Shown: piece by piece, positions 20,482 to 29,732 of the stretch
Numbering within the stretch: the first letter of the stretch is position 1
How the letters are laid out: each line of letters opens with the position of its first letter
Source: Streptomyces sp. CA-278952
GTDB taxonomy: Bacteria; Actinomycetota; Actinomycetes; Streptomycetales; Streptomycetaceae
Length of the DNA: 64,000 nucleotides
Direction: 5' to 3'
NCBI RefSeq assembly: GCF_028747205.1
Contig: NZ_CP112880.1
Location: forward strand, 3,968,001 to 4,032,000
Position numbers and translations under genes: made by a program
The notes under the pieces: model-generated
Database searches by the model: none
Seen by the model: only the letters and a program-made list of their open reading frames with translations
Told to the model about the DNA's origin: nothing

Positions 20482-20652
20482 CCGGAGCACCGACCGGAGC
20501 ACGGACCGGTGCGGGTGCCCGGGCGCCCGCACCGGTCCGCCGTACGTTCCGGCCCCCGGGGCCAGGCCGGGCGCCCCTCGGTCACAGTAGGCTTCGGCGC
20601 GAGAGCCGGAGCCCCTGACCGATGGGGACACACCTGCCGAGGAGCCCCCCGC

Positions 20653-21771
20653 ATGAGCCTGACCCTGAGGACCATCAGCCGAGAACAGCATCTGGCGTAC
20701 ATCCAGAGCCTGCCCTCGGCCAGTCACTGCCAGGTCCCGGCGTGGGCTGATGTGAAGACCGAATGGCGTTCGGAGAACCTGGGCTGGTTCGACAAGAACG
20801 GCGAGATCGTCGGCGCCGGCCTCGTCCTGTACCGCCAGCTGCCCAAGATCAAGCGCTACTTGGCGTACCTCCCCGAAGGCCCGGTCATCAACTGGTACGC
20901 ACCGAACCTGGACGACTGGCTCCAGCCGATGCTCGCGCACCTCAAGCAGCAGGGCGCCTTCTCCGTGAAGATGGGCCCGCCGGTGGTCATCCGCCGCTGG
21001 GACTCGGCGGCCATCAAGTCCGGCATCCAGGACCCCGACGTGAAGCGCCTGCGTGACGTCGAGGCCACGCACATCGAGCCGCGCGCCTTCGAGGTCTCCG
21101 ACCGGCTGCGGAAGATGGGCTGGCAGCAGGGCGAGGACGGCGGGGCCGGATTCGGTGACGTACAGCCCCGCTACGTCTTCCAGGTGCCGCTGGCCAACCG
21201 CTCGCTCGAGGACGTCCTCAAGGGCTTCAACCAGCTGTGGCGCCGCAACATCAAGAAGGCCGACAAGGCCGGCGTCGAGGTCGTCCAGGGCGGCTACGAG
21301 GACCTGGCCGAGTGGCAGCGGCTCTACGAGATCACCGCCGTGCGCGACCACTTCCGGCCGCGCCCGCTCTCGTACTTCCAGCGCATGTGGACCGTCCTCA
21401 ACTCCGAGGACCCCAACCGGATGCGCCTCTACTTCGCCCGGCACAACGGCGTGAACCTCTCCGCGGCCACGATGCTCGTCGTGGGCGGCCACGTCTGGTA
21501 CTCCTACGGCGCCTCCGACAACATCGGGCGCGAGGTCCGGCCGTCGAACGCGATGCAGTGGCGCATGCTGCGCGACAGTTACGCGATGGGCGCGACCGTC
21601 TACGACCTGCGCGGGATCAGTGACTCGCTGGACGAGACCGACCATCTCTTCGGCCTGATCCAGTTCAAGGTCGGCACGGGTGGCGAGGCCGTCGAGTACG
21701 TCGGCGAGTGGGACTTCCCGCTCAACAAGCTGCTCCACAAGGCGCTCGACATCTATATGTCGCGCCGCTGA
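20653..21771 (+). CDS. femX: FemX-type peptidyltransferase (FemAB family)
   Basis: In Streptomyces, FemX attaches the first glycine from Gly-tRNA to the diaminopimelate side chain of lipid II and is essential for the LL-DAP/Gly cell wall. The 372-residue product has the two GNAT-like halves of the FemAB fold: VPAWADVKTEWRSENLGWFD..EIVGAGLVLYRQLP in the first, and LKGFNQLWRRNIKKADKAGVEVV plus SNAMQWRMLRDSYAMGATVYDLRGISDSLDE in the second. ATG at 20653. The next gene is alanine-racemase-like. Confidence 0.92.
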   Translation: MSLTLRTISREQHLAYIQSLPSASHCQVPAWADVKTEWRSENLGWFDKNGEIVGAGLVLYRQLPKIKRYLAYLPEGPVINWYAPNLDDWLQPMLAHLKQQGAFSVKMGPPVVIRRWDSAAIKSGIQDPDVKRLRDVEATHIEPRAFEVSDRLRKMGWQQGEDGGAGFGDVQPRYVFQVPLANRSLEDVLKGFNQLWRRNIKKADKAGVEVVQGGYEDLAEWQRLYEITAVRDHFRPRPLSYFQRMWTVLNSEDPNRMRLYFARHNGVNLSAATMLVVGGHVWYSYGASDNIGREVRPSNAMQWRMLRDSYAMGATVYDLRGISDSLDETDHLFGLIQFKVGTGGEAVEYVGEWDFPLNKLLHKALDIYMSRR

Positions 21772-21863
21772 TCCGCTTCGCCCCACATCTGGGCCGCACA
21801 CATCTCGGCACAGACCGTTCGTTCCTGATTCACCGCAGCCACCAGAAAGGTTCCGGGCCGGCC

Positions 21864-22895
21864 ATGGCGCTCTCCCTCTACGTCGACACCGCGCGCTGGC
21901 GGGCGCACCAGAAGTCCGTGATCGACCAGTTCCCCGGTCTCGTACCCGTCTGCAAGGGCAACGGCTACGGCTTTGGTCACGAGCGCCTCGCCGACGAGAC
22001 GATCCGCTTCGGATCCGACACCCTCGCCGTCGGGACGACCTACGAAGCGGCCCGGATCAAGGACTGGTTCAGCGGCGACCTGCTCGTCCTGACCCCGTTC
22101 CGGCGCGGCGAGGAGCCCGTACCCCTGCCGGACCGCGTCATCCGGTCCGTCTCCTCCGTCGACGGGGTGCACGCCCTGGTGGGCGCCCGGGTCGTCATCG
22201 AGTGCATGAGCTCGATGAAGCGCCATGGCGTCAAGGAGGAGGAGCTCGGGCAGCTGCACGCGGCGATCGAGGACGTACGGCTCGAAGGCTTCGCCCTGCA
22301 TCTGCCCCTGGACCGCACCGACGGCTCCGACGCCGTCGAGGAGGTCATCGGCTGGATGGACCGGCTGCGCGCGGCCCGGCTGCCGCTGCACACCATGTTC
22401 GTCAGCCATCTGCGCGCCGAGGAGCTGGCCCGGCTCCAGCAGCAGTTCCCCCAGACCCGGTTCCGCGCCCGTATCGGCACCCGGCTCTGGCTCGGCGACC
22501 ACGAGGCCACCGAGTACCGGGGGGCCGTCCTGGACGTCACCCCCGTCGTCAAGGGCGACCGGTTCGGCTACCGCCAGCAGAAGGCCGCCTCCGACGGCTG
22601 GCTGGTCGTCGTGGCCGGCGGTACGTCCCACGGGGTCGGTCTGGAGGCGCCCAAGGCGCTGCACGGCGTGATGCCGCGGGCCAAGGGCGTCGCCCGCGCG
22701 GGGCTGGCCACGGTCAACCGCAACCTGTCGCCGTTCGTCTGGGCGGGCAAGCAGCGGTGGTTCGCCGAACCGCCGCACATGCAGGTATCGATCCTGTTCG
22801 TGCCCTCCGACGCCCAGGAGCCGCGGGTCGGTGACGAGCTGGTCGCCCACCTGCGCCACACCACCACGCAGTACGACCGGCTCGTCGACCGCTGA
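21864..22895 (+). CDS. Alanine-racemase-like PLP protein (fold-type III)
   Basis: The 343-residue protein begins with the PLP-lysine segment VPVCKGNGYGFGHE, equivalent to the VKANAYGHG region of alanine racemase, and contains the late RIGTRLWLGD and PVVKGDRFGYRQQK stretches. It is shorter than and diverged from genuine Alr in the C-terminal half, so the activity is uncertain: amino-acid racemisation or a related PLP reaction. It lies 92 bases after femX on the same strand, which suggests a wall-related role. Confidence 0.85.
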   Translation: MALSLYVDTARWRAHQKSVIDQFPGLVPVCKGNGYGFGHERLADETIRFGSDTLAVGTTYEAARIKDWFSGDLLVLTPFRRGEEPVPLPDRVIRSVSSVDGVHALVGARVVIECMSSMKRHGVKEEELGQLHAAIEDVRLEGFALHLPLDRTDGSDAVEEVIGWMDRLRAARLPLHTMFVSHLRAEELARLQQQFPQTRFRARIGTRLWLGDHEATEYRGAVLDVTPVVKGDRFGYRQQKAASDGWLVVVAGGTSHGVGLEAPKALHGVMPRAKGVARAGLATVNRNLSPFVWAGKQRWFAEPPHMQVSILFVPSDAQEPRVGDELVAHLRHTTTQYDRLVDR

Positions 22896-22900
22896 GCCCG

Positions 22901-22931
22901 CCCGGGCGCGGCCTGAACGGCCGCGTCCGGG
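22901..22931. terminator. Terminator between racemase-like and GT87 genes
   Basis: Arms 22901-22913 and 22919-22931 pair over 13 bases with one G-T pair around TGAAC, at a convergent junction. Confidence 0.8.
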
Positions 22932-22938
22932 CCCCGGG

Positions 22939-24444
22939 TCAGCCGTCCCGGGTCGGCGCGGCGCCCCACTCCACCTGTGGTCCCGCCACCGCCGGGGCCT
23001 TGTGTCCGGACGGACGGGGATCGGGCGCCAGCACGAACGCGTCCGCAGCCCCGTCGAGGACACCGCCCGACGGGTCGTCCGACCCGTCCCCGCGCACCGG
23101 GTCCTTCTCGGGCTGCAGGATGTCCCGGACGATCAGCGCGCACAGGTACAGCGTGCCCAGCAGATGCAGGGCGATCGCGACCTGGTAGCCCTCCTGCGGC
23201 AGCCCCTGGTGCTTGTCCGCGCCACTGGTGTAGGCGAGGTAGAACCAGATCCCGAGGAAGTACATGACCTCGCAGGCCTGCCAGATGAGGAAGTCGCGCC
23301 AGCGCGGCCGGGCCAGGACGGCCAGCGGGATCAGCCAGAGCACGTACTGCGGTGAGTAGACCTTGTTCGTCAGGATGAACGCGGCCACCACCAGGAACGC
23401 CAGCTGGGCGAAGCGCGGTCGGCGGGCCGCGGAGAGCGCCAGGCCCGCGATGCCCGCGCAGAACACGGCCATCAGGACGACCGACGCGGTGTTGACCGTC
23501 TCCACGTCGATGGGCTTGCCGGTGCGCTGGGTGATGATCAGCCAGAACGAACCGAAGTCGATGGGCCGCTCCTGGCTGAACGTGTAGAACTTCCGCCATC
23601 CCTCGGGGGCGAAGAGCATCACCGGGAGATTCACCACCAGCCAGGCCGCTCCCGCGCCCAGCATCGCCGTCCCGAACTCACGCCACCTGCCCGCCCGCCA
23701 GCAGAGCACGAGGAGCGGGCCGAGCAGCAGGACGGGGTAGAGCTTGGCCGCGGTCGCCAGGCCGATGAGGATGCCGAACGCGAGCACCCGGCCCCGGGAC
23801 CACATGAGCATCGCCGCGGCCGTCAGGGCGACGGCAAGCAGGTCCCAGTTGATGGTCGCGGTGAGGACGAACGCGGGGGCCAGCGCGACCAGCAGGCCGT
23901 CCCAGGGGCGACGGCGGTGCGTGCGGACGGTGCACACGGCGACGACGACCGCGCAGATCATCAGCATGCCCGCGTTGACCATCCAGTACATCTGCTCGCG
24001 CTGCTGGATGGGGTCGCTGTCCGGCGTCAGTGTCAGCCAGGACGCCACCTGCATGAACACCCCGGTCAGCACGGGGTACTCCAGGTACTGCATATCGCCG
24101 CTCAGCCGGTCGAAGTACGGCACGAGACCGTCGGCGAACCCGCGCCCCATGAAGAGGTGCGGAATGTCGGAGTAGCAGGCGTGGGTGTACTGCGAGGTGG
24201 CCCCGCGGAACCAGGCCCATTCGTAACAGGGGATCTTCTGCACCATGCCGAGGGCGAACATCCCGATCATGACCAGCGCGACGATGCGCACGGGCGTGAG
24301 CGGGCCGTCGCCGAGCCGCGCCCAGCGTCCCACCCGGCCACCGAACAGCTCGCTGCCGGCCGCCGCGACCTCGTCCTGATCGGTGGGCCGCACGACGGGC
24401 CGCTCCTGGTGCACGCTCGTGTCTTCTCCGCTGGGGCTTGGCAT
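22939..24444 (-). CDS. GT87-family (DUF2029) polyprenol-phosphate-mannose-type glycosyltransferase
   Basis: This 501-residue integral membrane protein has about 11-12 helices and a C-terminal cytoplasmic tail. The extracytoplasmic loop after helix 1 carries the acidic residues typical of the GT-C fold (YTHACYSDIPHLFMGRGFADGLVPYFD), and ATAAKLYPVLLLGPLLV is a family motif. It probably transfers mannose from a lipid carrier to an envelope glycan. ATG at 24444 has AGG ten bases upstream; an ATG three codons earlier (24453) is possible. Confidence 0.87.
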   Translation of the reverse strand: MPSPSGEDTSVHQERPVVRPTDQDEVAAAGSELFGGRVGRWARLGDGPLTPVRIVALVMIGMFALGMVQKIPCYEWAWFRGATSQYTHACYSDIPHLFMGRGFADGLVPYFDRLSGDMQYLEYPVLTGVFMQVASWLTLTPDSDPIQQREQMYWMVNAGMLMICAVVVAVCTVRTHRRRPWDGLLVALAPAFVLTATINWDLLAVALTAAAMLMWSRGRVLAFGILIGLATAAKLYPVLLLGPLLVLCWRAGRWREFGTAMLGAGAAWLVVNLPVMLFAPEGWRKFYTFSQERPIDFGSFWLIITQRTGKPIDVETVNTASVVLMAVFCAGIAGLALSAARRPRFAQLAFLVVAAFILTNKVYSPQYVLWLIPLAVLARPRWRDFLIWQACEVMYFLGIWFYLAYTSGADKHQGLPQEGYQVAIALHLLGTLYLCALIVRDILQPEKDPVRGDGSDDPSGGVLDGAADAFVLAPDPRPSGHKAPAVAGPQVEWGAAPTRDG

Positions 24445-24540
24445 GCCGCACATCCTGCCGTACGGGGCTGTGCCCGGGGCAAGGGCCGCCCGGGGGACAC
24501 AGACACCGAACCAGGATGCCGCACGTCACCGCCGGTAACA

Positions 24541-24584
24541 CGGCGAGGGCCGCCGCACCCGGGTGGGTACGGCGGCCCTCGCCG
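24541..24584 (-). terminator. Terminator below the class A PBP gene
   Basis: Arms 24541-24554 and 24571-24584 form a perfect 14-bp stem with a 16-base loop. Confidence 0.8.
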
Positions 24585-24626
24585 CTGTGCTGGGCCGGCC
24601 GGTGAGGGCCCGGCCGGGGCGTCCGG

Positions 24627-27356
24627 CTATCCGTTGTTGCCCCAGATGGAGCCGGTTCCGCCCGAGTTGCCGTTGGCTCCCTGAGCTCCGCCGTTGTCGG
24701 CGCCGTCGGTCGCTCCGGTGTTGTCGCCCCCGCCATCCGCTCCGGTGTTGTCGCCCCCGCCATCCGCTCCCGTGTTGTCGCCCCCGCCATCCGCCCCGGC
24801 GTTCGCCCCGCCGTTGGCCTCCTGGCAGTTCGGGTCCCAGATGCCGCAGGTCCTGCTCGGCGACGGTGACGGCGGACTCGGCGTGGTCTGAGTCGGCTTC
24901 GGACTCGGCGGCGGCTTCTCCTCCTCGTCCTCCTCCTCGGAGGGCGTCGGCGAAGGTGTGGGGCTGGGTGTCGGGCTGGGGCTCTCCGCACCACCGCCCC
25001 ACACCTTCTTGCCCAGGTCCTTCGGTTCCGGGAAGGAGACGGCCTTCTTGCCCTTCATCGCGCCGGTCATGTAGTCGTGCCAGATGGTGGCCGGGAACGA
25101 GTTTCCGTGGATCTTCTGCTCGCCTCCGGTGCCGAACATCTTCAAGAACTCGCGTTCTTTGTTCGTCTCGTCGTCGTCGTACCGGAACATGCTGATGGCG
25201 GTCGAGATCTGCGGTGTGTACCCGACGAACCAGGCGGACCGGTTGCCGTCCGTCGTACCGGTCTTGCCCGCGGCCTCACGGCCCTCCAGACGGGCGGGCT
25301 TGCCCGTTCCGTTCTCCACGACGTTCTTCAGCACGTCCGTCACGTTGTCGGCGATGACCGGGCTGAAGGCGCGCTTGGGCTTCTTCTCGTGCTTGAAGAC
25401 GGTCACGCCCTCCTGCTTCACCTCGGTCACCGAGTAGGTGTCGTTCTGCTGGCCACTCGTGGCGAAGGTGGCGTAGGAGCCCGCCATGCGGATGGCGCTG
25501 GGCGACGAGGTGCCGATGGAGAACGAGGGAACGGTGGCGTCCGCCATGAAGTCGTCGTCCTTCAGACCGGAGACAACGGCGACGTCCTTGACCTTGTCCG
25601 TACCGACGTCCATGCCGAGCTGCACGAACGGGGAGTTGGCGGACTTCTCCATGGCCGTCCGCAGGTCGATCTCGCCGTAGTCCTCATCGCCGTCGTTGGT
25701 CTGACGCCACACCTCGTCGTTCTCGTTCAGCCAGACCTTGCCCGTGTAGTCCCTGATCTGCAGCTTGTTGTCGCCGTTGTAGATGCTCTTCGGCGAGACC
25801 TGGGTGCGCTGGGACTCGCTCTGCTCCTTCCCGCCGGAAGGGTCGCGCACGCCGTACTGCATGGCTGCGGCCAGGACGAACGGCTTCCACGTCGAACCGA
25901 CCTGGGCACCGGTGGCGTCCGCGTTGTTCATGAAGTGCGTGGTGGCGTTCTGGCCGCCGTACGTGGCGATGATGGCGCCGGTCTTCGCGTCGACGGACGC
26001 CCCGCCGAACTCGACGTGCGTATCCGTCTTGGGGCGCTCCTCGGGCCGGATCTTGGCCTTGTAGACCTTGTTCACCGCTGCTTCGAGCTCCTCCACCCTC
26101 TTCTTCTGGAAGGTGGTGTGGATCTCGAAGCCGCCCAGTTCGAGCTGCTTGGCGTCGATGCCGCGGTCGTTGTTGGCGAGGAAGTACTTCTTGGCGAGCT
26201 CCACCAGGTAGCCGGTCTGGCCGCCCAGCTTGGCGTCCTTCTTCTTCGGCAGCGGATTCGGGAACTTCTTGAACTCGGCGCGCTTCTCCGCCGTCATGCG
26301 CCCGTCCTTGACCTGCTCGTCAAGAATCCACTTCCAACGTTCTTTGGCCCGCTCGGTGTTCTTCGCCGCGGTCGCGTTGTTCTTGTCGATGTCGGGGGCC
26401 CCGGCGGGGTCGTAGTAGCTCGCGCCCTTGAGCAGGGTGGCCAGGAAGGCGCACTCGCTCGCGTTCAGCTCGCCAGCGTCCTTGTTGTAGTAGGTGCGGG
26501 CAGCCGCCTGCAACCCCGAGGCCCCGCGCCCGTAGTAGGAGACGTTGAGGTAGCCCGCCATCACCTCTTCCTTCGACTGATCGCCGGCAACCTTGAGCGT
26601 GATGAAGAGCTCCTGGAACTTCCGCTTGAGCGTCTGGTCCTGGGTGAGCATGGAGTTCTTCACGTACTGCTGGGTAATGGTCGAGCCGCCCTGGGTCTCA
26701 CCGCCCGTGGCCATGTTCAACACCGCACGGCCGATGCCCTTCGGGTCGATGCCCTTGTCTGTTTCGAAGCTCTTGTTCTCGGCCGAGATCACGGCGTTAC
26801 GCATCTCCACCGGGATCTGCTCGTACTTGAGCATCTGACGGTTCGCCGCCCCGCCGGTCGCCACCATCTGCGTGCCGTCGGCCCAGTAGTAGACGTTGTT
26901 CTGCGCCTGGGCCGTCTTGTTGATGTCCGGTGGGACCACGAACGCGTAGGCAATGCCCGCAATGCCCATCAGCACGCCGAGGAAGCCCAGGCAGAGCCCC
27001 GACACCAACTTCCACGAGGGCACCCAGCGGCGGAACCCGTACCTGCCGTGGCGCGGGTAGTCGATGATGCGCTTCTTGCCGGGGTCACCGTGGTCGTGCC
27101 CCCGCCCCCCCGGCCCGTCGGAACCGCCGCCACCACGGCGTCGGCCACCGCCCTTCTGGGCCGCGCGGCGGGCCTCGGCGCGGCTGCCGTACTGGCGTTC
27201 CTCGCCGTGCGACTCGGACGGCGATTCGGAAGGTGATGCCGACGTGGCTCTGCGTGACGGGACTGCTCGGCGTCCGGTCGACTGCTGGGCGGCTCGTCTG
27301 GCCGCTGCACGCCCGCCACCCTGTGGCTGCGGCGTTTTGCGACGGTGCTCGCTCAT
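24627..27356 (-). CDS. Class A penicillin-binding protein (transglycosylase/transpeptidase)
   Basis: The 909-residue bifunctional PBP polymerises and cross-links peptidoglycan. Order: a basic cytoplasmic tail (1-115), membrane anchor (117-141), GT51 domain with the catalytic Glu193 in SAENKSFETD (the usual EDxxFxxH reads ENxxFxxD) and GGSTITQQYVKN, then the transpeptidase with STWK (488-491), SAN (572-574) and KTG (698-700). The tail beyond about 780 is Pro/Ser/Thr-rich, then Gly-rich with three GADGGGDNT repeats. GT51 motif drift of this kind is common in actinobacterial PBPs. Confidence 0.95.
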   Translation of the reverse strand: MSEHRRKTPQPQGGGRAAARRAAQQSTGRRAVPSRRATSASPSESPSESHGEERQYGSRAEARRAAQKGGGRRRGGGGSDGPGGRGHDHGDPGKKRIIDYPRHGRYGFRRWVPSWKLVSGLCLGFLGVLMGIAGIAYAFVVPPDINKTAQAQNNVYYWADGTQMVATGGAANRQMLKYEQIPVEMRNAVISAENKSFETDKGIDPKGIGRAVLNMATGGETQGGSTITQQYVKNSMLTQDQTLKRKFQELFITLKVAGDQSKEEVMAGYLNVSYYGRGASGLQAAARTYYNKDAGELNASECAFLATLLKGASYYDPAGAPDIDKNNATAAKNTERAKERWKWILDEQVKDGRMTAEKRAEFKKFPNPLPKKKDAKLGGQTGYLVELAKKYFLANNDRGIDAKQLELGGFEIHTTFQKKRVEELEAAVNKVYKAKIRPEERPKTDTHVEFGGASVDAKTGAIIATYGGQNATTHFMNNADATGAQVGSTWKPFVLAAAMQYGVRDPSGGKEQSESQRTQVSPKSIYNGDNKLQIRDYTGKVWLNENDEVWRQTNDGDEDYGEIDLRTAMEKSANSPFVQLGMDVGTDKVKDVAVVSGLKDDDFMADATVPSFSIGTSSPSAIRMAGSYATFATSGQQNDTYSVTEVKQEGVTVFKHEKKPKRAFSPVIADNVTDVLKNVVENGTGKPARLEGREAAGKTGTTDGNRSAWFVGYTPQISTAISMFRYDDDETNKEREFLKMFGTGGEQKIHGNSFPATIWHDYMTGAMKGKKAVSFPEPKDLGKKVWGGGAESPSPTPSPTPSPTPSEEEDEEEKPPPSPKPTQTTPSPPSPSPSRTCGIWDPNCQEANGGANAGADGGGDNTGADGGGDNTGADGGGDNTGATDGADNGGAQGANGNSGGTGSIWGNNG
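24712..24792. repeat. 27-bp tandem repeat, three copies, in the PBP tail
   Basis: Units at 24712-24738, 24739-24765 and 24766-24792 are identical except for one base in the third; they encode GADGGGDNT in tandem. A degenerate fourth unit follows. Confidence 0.9.
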
Positions 27357-27656
27357 GGAACGACTACTCCTCGGGCAGGCGAGAGCGCCTGGAAGCGGCA
27401 GTTGAGATCCGGTCCCCCCGAATTACGGACAAGCCACTGCGGAAGGCTCATCCGCAGTACATCCGGCAGTCCGCGATGACTGACGCGCGAAAGCGCCTCG
27501 CGGTTCCCGGTGGTCTGCATGCCGCACAGACTACGCACGGTCAAAACCCGCCTAGGGCCGAACTTCACCCCAAACAACGCAAGTCGAACCCTGGGAATCG
27601 CCGATGTGACGCCGTTCACGAAGGTCACCCTTGTCGAACAGGTCGGAGCGATCTAT

Positions 27657-27689
27657 CGTGCTGATGTATCGAGTCGATACATCAGCACG
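27657..27689. promoter_or_regulatory. 33-bp perfect inverted repeat, probable PadR operator
   Basis: The arms 27657-27672 and 27674-27689 are exactly complementary around a single central G; the core reads ATGTATCGA-G-TCGATACAT. It lies 68 bases upstream of the padR-like gene, in the 400-base gap after the PBP gene, which holds no other feature that I see. Autoregulation by the PadR protein is likely. Confidence 0.75.
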
Positions 27690-27756
27690 GCATAAGTACG
27701 CCGGTGGCCCCGGTTGACCGTGCCGACGGAAGCAGCGGGAGAAGGGGGAGGCACCG

Positions 27757-28464
27757 GTGAGCAGACGCTCCGGCATCCTCGAGTTCGCTGTTCTCGGCCT
27801 GCTCCGCGAATCGCCGATGCACGGCTATGAGCTGCGCAAACGCCTCAACACCTCGCTGGGAATCTTCCGTGCGTTCAGCTACGGAACCCTCTACCCCTGC
27901 CTCAAGACGCTGGTAACCAGCGGCTGGTTGATCGAGGAACCCGCCGGTGACCCGGCGGACACCGCGCCGGTCACCGGGCGTCCGGCCACTGCGTCCTCCT
28001 CACTGACGGGACGCCGGGCGAAGATCGTCTACCGGCTGACGGCAGAAGGTAAGGAGCACTTCGAGGAGCTGCTGTCGCACACCGGTCCGGACGCCTGGGA
28101 GGACGAGCACTTCGCAGCGCGCTTCGCCTTCTTCGGCCAGACCGAGCGCGAGGTGCGGATGCGGGTGCTCGAAGGCCGGCGCAGCCGGCTGGAGGAGCGC
28201 CTGGAGAAGATGCGCGCCTCTCTCGCCCGCACCCGTGAACGACTCGACGACTACACACTTGAGCTGCAGCGACACGGCATGGAGTCCGTGGAGCGCGAAG
28301 TGCGCTGGCTGAACGAGCTCATCGAGAGCGAGCGGTCGGGACGGGATCAGCGACGATCCTCGCCCGAGGGCTCTGCTCAGCAGGACACACCTGGAGAGAC
28401 GGGCGGCCTGCCCCGGCACCGGGACAACACCCGGCCGGATCCGTCCGACGACACCGCCAAGTGA
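27757..28464 (+). CDS. PadR-family transcriptional regulator
   Basis: The 235-residue protein has the PadR winged helix ([25 protein letters not shown], then [19 protein letters not shown] and [18 protein letters not shown]) and a long C-terminal helical region (residues 120-195) for dimerisation, with a polar tail. An insertion of about 25 residues ([18 protein letters not shown]) sits in the wing. It precedes inositol-1-phosphate synthase by 59 bases, so it may control or be co-transcribed with it. GTG start at 27757. Confidence 0.92.
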   Translation: MSRRSGILEFAVLGLLRESPMHGYELRKRLNTSLGIFRAFSYGTLYPCLKTLVTSGWLIEEPAGDPADTAPVTGRPATASSSLTGRRAKIVYRLTAEGKEHFEELLSHTGPDAWEDEHFAARFAFFGQTEREVRMRVLEGRRSRLEERLEKMRASLARTRERLDDYTLELQRHGMESVEREVRWLNELIESERSGRDQRRSSPEGSAQQDTPGETGGLPRHRDNTRPDPSDDTAK

Positions 28465-28523
28465 AGTCATCGCACTCCGCGGCGACTTCATCGGAATCAC
28501 CGATTACACAGGGAGCAACCGGA

Positions 28524-29606
28524 ATGGGTTCGGTTCGCGTAGCCATCGTAGGCGTGGGCAACTGCGCCGCCTCGCTGGTGCAGGGCGTCGAGTACTACAA
28601 GGACGCCGATCCGGCCGGCAAGGTGCCCGGTCTGATGCACGTCCAGTTCGGCGAGTACCACGTCAGTGACGTCGAGTTCGTCGCCGCCTTCGACGTCGAC
28701 GCGAAGAAGGTCGGCCTCGACCTCGCGGACGCCATCGGCGCCAGCGAGAACAACACCATCAAGATCGCGGACGTGCCGAACACGGGTGTGACCGTCCAGC
28801 GCGGCCACACCCACGACGGCCTGGGCAAGTACTACCGCGAGACGATCGAGGAGTCCGCGGACGCCCCGGTCGACGTCGTCCAGATCCTCAAGGACAAGCA
28901 GGTCGACGTCCTCGTCTGCTACCTGCCCGTCGGTTCCGAGGTCGCTGCGAAGTTCTACGCGCAGTGCGCCATCGACGCCAAGGTCGCGTTCGTCAACGCC
29001 CTCCCGGTGTTCATCGCCGGCACCAAGGAGTGGGCGGACAAGTTCACCGAGGCCGGTGTCCCGATCGTCGGCGACGACATCAAGTCCCAGGTGGGCGCCA
29101 CCATCACGCACCGCGTGATGGCGAAGCTCTTCGAGGACCGGGGTGTCGTCCTGGACCGCACGATGCAGCTGAACGTCGGCGGCAACATGGACTTCAAGAA
29201 CATGCTCGAGCGTGAGCGCCTGGAGTCCAAGAAGATCTCCAAGACGCAGGCCGTCACCTCGCAGATCCGTGACCGCGAGCTCGGTGCGGACAACGTCCAC
29301 ATCGGCCCCTCGGACTACGTGGCCTGGCTGGACGACCGCAAGTGGGCGTACGTGCGCCTCGAAGGCCGCGCGTTCGGCGATGTTCCGCTGAACCTGGAGT
29401 ACAAGCTCGAGGTGTGGGACTCCCCGAACTCGGCCGGTGTCATCATCGACGCCGTCCGTGCGGCGAAGATCGCCAAGGACCGCGGCATCGGTGGCCCGAT
29501 CCTGTCGGCTTCGAGCTACTTCATGAAGAGCCCGCCCGTGCAGTACTTCGACGACGAGGCGCGCGAGAACGTCGAGCGGTTCATCAACGGCGACACCGAG
29601 AGCTGA
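28524..29606 (+). CDS. ino1: Inositol-3-phosphate (myo-inositol-1-phosphate) synthase
   Basis: The NAD-dependent enzyme converts glucose 6-phosphate to inositol 1-phosphate, the precursor of mycothiol and phosphatidylinositol. The 360-residue actinobacterial form begins [22 protein letters not shown] (NAD-binding loop) and has [31 protein letters not shown] and [23 protein letters not shown]. The ATG at 28524 follows GGGAG. It is probably in one unit with the padR-like gene. Confidence 0.96.
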   Translation: MGSVRVAIVGVGNCAASLVQGVEYYKDADPAGKVPGLMHVQFGEYHVSDVEFVAAFDVDAKKVGLDLADAIGASENNTIKIADVPNTGVTVQRGHTHDGLGKYYRETIEESADAPVDVVQILKDKQVDVLVCYLPVGSEVAAKFYAQCAIDAKVAFVNALPVFIAGTKEWADKFTEAGVPIVGDDIKSQVGATITHRVMAKLFEDRGVVLDRTMQLNVGGNMDFKNMLERERLESKKISKTQAVTSQIRDRELGADNVHIGPSDYVAWLDDRKWAYVRLEGRAFGDVPLNLEYKLEVWDSPNSAGVIIDAVRAAKIAKDRGIGGPILSASSYFMKSPPVQYFDDEARENVERFINGDTES

Positions 29607-29671
29607 ACCGGCCCTCTCGGCCGAGAAGCCTCACCGGAGCGCTGAGCGGAGACGCTCACCTCTTCCTGCCG

Positions 29672-29716
29672 CACGTCGGGGGTCCCCGGGCAATCCGCCC
29701 GCGGACCCCCGACGTG
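29672..29716 (+). terminator. Terminator after ino1
   Basis: Arms 29672-29685 and 29703-29716 form a perfect 14-bp stem, with a further short GGGC/GCCC stem inside the loop. Confidence 0.8.
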
Positions 29717-29732
29717 TGTGACGCTTGCTCCC

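Noticed and set aside
27064..27405. Short plus-strand frames opposite the PBP N-terminus
   Set aside because: Shadow of the basic N-terminal tail of the PBP; no independent start or similarity.
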